Shown here piece after piece: positions 61,886 through 64,000 of a stretch of 64,000 bases of DNA. Position 1 is the first letter of the stretch. Each line of letters begins with the position of its first letter. The position numbers and the translations under genes were made by a program. This DNA comes from Sulfuriferula sp047300855 (lineage in GTDB: Bacteria; Pseudomonadota; Gammaproteobacteria; Burkholderiales; Sulfuriferulaceae), in NCBI RefSeq assembly GCF_047300855.1, contig NZ_CP170197.1, forward strand, positions 1,736,001 to 1,800,000, written 5' to 3'. Below the pieces are notes generated by a model, which was not told the origin of the DNA, searched no databases, and saw only the letters and a program-made list of their open reading frames with translations.

Positions 61886-64000
61886 TCAAGCTTTCTCGAT
61901 GTCCACCAGAAAAGATTTGAACTCTGGCGTCTGGGTATTCGCATCGCCCACGTAAGGTGTAAGGGTGTTTGCCAGATAGCCGTTCTTCGCAACCCCTTTG
62001 AAACCCCAGTGGATCGGGATACCGACCGTATGCACCGTCTTGCCGTTCACCGTGAGCGCCTTGAGTCGCCTGGTGACGACCGCCACCGCCTTGATGTGGC
62101 CGCGGTTGGAACGCACTGTCACCATACTGCCATTCGCGATGCCTTTCTCTTTTGCCAGCGCTTCACCCAATTCGACGAATTGCTGCGGCTGGAGAACCGA
62201 ATTGATGACCGCGTGCTTGGTCCAGTAATGGAAGTGCTCGGTGAGCCGGTAGGTGGTACCCGCGTAAGGGAAATCCTTGGCGGTGCCAAACTGCTCCAGA
62301 TCGCCCTTGAATACCCGCGCCGCCGGATTGCTCACCACTTTAGGATGCAAGGGGTTGGTTCCGATGGGCGTCTCAAACGGCTCATAGTGTTCCGGGAATG
62401 GCCCTTCCACCATCTTGTCCAGCGCAAACAAGCGCGCCACACCCTCCGGTTGCATGATGAAAGGTTCCATACCCTGATCGGGTGCGGAATCCGGTTTGAA
62501 GTCGGGCACGTCGAACCCCACCCACTTGCTGCCATTCCAGTGGATGATGCTGCGCTTGGGGTCCCAGGGTTTGCCCGCAGGGTCGCAGGAAGCGCGGTTA
62601 TAGAGGATGCGCCGGTTGGCGGGCCAGGCGAAAGCCCAGTCCAGGGTCTCCCCCAATCCGCTCGGATCAGCATTGTCCCGGCGCGCCATCATGTTGCCCT
62701 TTTCGGTCCATGCACCGGCGAAAATCCAGCAACCGCTGGCGGTGGAGCCGTTGTCCTGCAACAGGGCGAAGCTATCCAGCTGTTGCCCGGCCTTGACCAG
62801 CACCTTGGTCGCATCCTTCGGATCTGCAATATCAGCCAGCGCCTTGCCGTTGTATTCCCTGGCCAGTTCTTCCGGGCCGGGCACATCGGGAATAGCGTAA
62901 TTCCAGGTCAAATTGAGGACAGGATCCGGGAAGGCACCGCCTTCTTTCTTATACATATCTCGCAGGCGGCTAAAGATGCCTGCCATGATCTCCGGGTCGC
63001 CTTTGGCCTCTCCAGGCGGCTCAGCGCCTTTCCAGTGCCATTGCATCCAGCGGCTGCTATTCACCAAGGCTCCGTCCTCTTCCGCGAAGCAGGAGGATGG
63101 CAGGCGGAATACCTCGGTCTGAATCCGGCTGGAATCCACATCATTGTATTCGCCGAAATTCTTCCAGAACTCGGAGGTTTCCGTCGCCAGTGGGTCAATG
63201 ATGACGAGGTACTTGAGCTTGGCCAACGCGCCGCCGATTTTCGCCTTGTTGGGGAAAGAGGCAAGCGGATTGAAGCCCTGGCAGAAATAGCCGTTCATTT
63301 TGCCGTTATGCATATCCTCGAACACCTGCAGGACATCATGTACCTTGTCCAGTTTGGGCAGGTAGTCGTAGGCCCAGTTGTTTTCCTGAGTCGCCGCATC
63401 CCCAAACCAGGCTTTCATCAGACTTACGTGAAACTTGGGATAATTTTGCCAGTAGTTGAGTTGCCCGGGACGCAGCGCTTTCGGGGTGCGTGTTTCGATA
63501 AATTTCCCATAGTCCGTTTCCTTTTCGCCCGGCAGCGTCAGATAGCCCGGCAGCATATTGGAAAGCAGGCCAAGGTCGGTAAGGCCCTGAATGTTGGAAT
63601 GGCCGCGTAGCGCATTCACCCCGCCGCCCGCCATGCCCACATTGCCGAGCAAGAGCTGTACCATGGCGGCGGTGCGGATAATCTGCGATCCGACGCTATG
63701 CTGGGTCCAGCCCAGCGCGTACATGATGGTCATGGTCTTGTTGGGTGCGCTGGTTTCCGCGATCATCTCGCACACCTTGAGGAACTGCTCCTTGGGCGTG
63801 CCGCAGATGTTGCTCACCACATCCGGTGTATAGCGGGCGTAGTGCTGCTTCATCAGATTGAACGCGCAGCGCGGATTGGCGAGCGTTTCGTCGACTTCGG
63901 CAAAGCCATCCGCGCCGATCACATAAGACCAAGTGCTTTTGTCGTAGCTGCGTTTAGCGGCATCGTAGCCTGAGAACAGGCCTTCCTCGAACTGATAGTC
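61886..64000 (-). CDS. fdoG: Formate dehydrogenase alpha subunit (molybdopterin, expected selenoprotein), partial
   Basis: The C-terminal 704 residues of an Fdn/Fdo-type catalytic subunit (full length about 1015) run from the right edge with no stop. The molybdopterin domains are clear (for example G-W-T-Q-H-S-V-G-S-Q, G-N-V-G-M-A-G-G-G-V-N-A-L-R-G-H-S-N-I-Q-G). In E. coli homologues the Sec residue is near 196, which is about 115 residues beyond this window, so the UGA codon cannot be seen. The adjacent selC-selB-selA makes a Sec form the strong expectation. Confidence 0.95.
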   Translation of the reverse strand, partial: DYQFEEGLFSGYDAAKRSYDKSTWSYVIGADGFAEVDETLANPRCAFNLMKQHYARYTPDVVSNICGTPKEQFLKVCEMIAETSAPNKTMTIMYALGWTQHSVGSQIIRTAAMVQLLLGNVGMAGGGVNALRGHSNIQGLTDLGLLSNMLPGYLTLPGEKETDYGKFIETRTPKALRPGQLNYWQNYPKFHVSLMKAWFGDAATQENNWAYDYLPKLDKVHDVLQVFEDMHNGKMNGYFCQGFNPLASFPNKAKIGGALAKLKYLVIIDPLATETSEFWKNFGEYNDVDSSRIQTEVFRLPSSCFAEEDGALVNSSRWMQWHWKGAEPPGEAKGDPEIMAGIFSRLRDMYKKEGGAFPDPVLNLTWNYAIPDVPGPEELAREYNGKALADIADPKDATKVLVKAGQQLDSFALLQDNGSTASGCWIFAGAWTEKGNMMARRDNADPSGLGETLDWAFAWPANRRILYNRASCDPAGKPWDPKRSIIHWNGSKWVGFDVPDFKPDSAPDQGMEPFIMQPEGVARLFALDKMVEGPFPEHYEPFETPIGTNPLHPKVVSNPAARVFKGDLEQFGTAKDFPYAGTTYRLTEHFHYWTKHAVINSVLQPQQFVELGEALAKEKGIANGSMVTVRSNRGHIKAVAVVTRRLKALTVNGKTVHTVGIPIHWGFKGVAKNGYLANTLTPYVGDANTQTPEFKSFLVDIEKA

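Overview
This window reads as a single, densely coded chromosome segment from a betaproteobacterium. The evidence is the gene repertoire: petABC next to sspA-sspB, ATM1-type exporter, HME-RND copper efflux, Fdo-type formate dehydrogenase and a betaproteobacterial style of gene overlap. A Nitrosomonadales-like relative (Gallionellaceae/Sulfuricellaceae type) is my inference, not something the sequence proves. There is no plasmid, phage, IS or CRISPR signal. A 28-bp site at 6998-7025 matches the proteobacterial dif consensus, so the window lies across the chromosome replication terminus.

Layout. 1-6836: a DUF255 thioredoxin-fold protein (cut by the left edge), arfB, an FGGY sugar kinase, smc and a 65-residue protein. 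6998-7025: dif. 7132-24628: a xanthomonadin-type aryl polyene pigment cluster. Its first block (+ strand) holds ACP, membrane protein, AMP-ligase, two hot-dog dehydratases, acyltransferase, LolA-like carrier, MMPL exporter, deacetylase, PAP2 protein, ketosynthase, truncated ketosynthase partner, ketoreductase, methyltransferase and a cation/proton antiporter. Its second block (- strand) holds a glycosyltransferase, a PlsC-like acyltransferase, a chorismatase and a halogenase-like flavoprotein. 24755-33803: outer-membrane and copper functions (Met-rich Tat protein, CusF, CusA, a CusB-CusF fusion, CusC, Cys-rich leader protein, thioredoxin). 33894-46964: housekeeping and respiration (GNAT-epimerase fusion, ABC exporter, YffB, dapE, prmB, sspBA, bc1 complex, HtrA protease, zwf, 6-phosphogluconate dehydrogenase).

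47082-49613 is the most unusual part. An ECF sigma factor is translationally coupled to a membrane anti-sigma factor whose periplasmic half is a DsrE-like domain. Divergently transcribed next to it are two secreted DsrE-like proteins. The sensor domain and both secreted proteins share a single Cys in an A-C-[GN] context and the same C-terminal tail ending in Y-I-K. The divergent spacer carries two matching promoters, GGAATA-17 bp-GTCTA, one in each direction. I read this as an autoregulated envelope-sensing module, perhaps for reactive sulfur, in which the sensor is related to its own targets.

49715-53384: a GST, a PAS histidine kinase with LuxR-type regulator, and a small mechanosensitive-channel-like protein. 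53443-55810: rluB, scpB, scpA. 55892-64000: a complete selenocysteine unit (selC tRNA, selB, selA) feeding directly into fdhE and the three formate dehydrogenase subunits; the catalytic subunit runs off the right edge before its expected Sec codon. SMC, ScpA, ScpB and dif all fall inside one 56-kb stretch.
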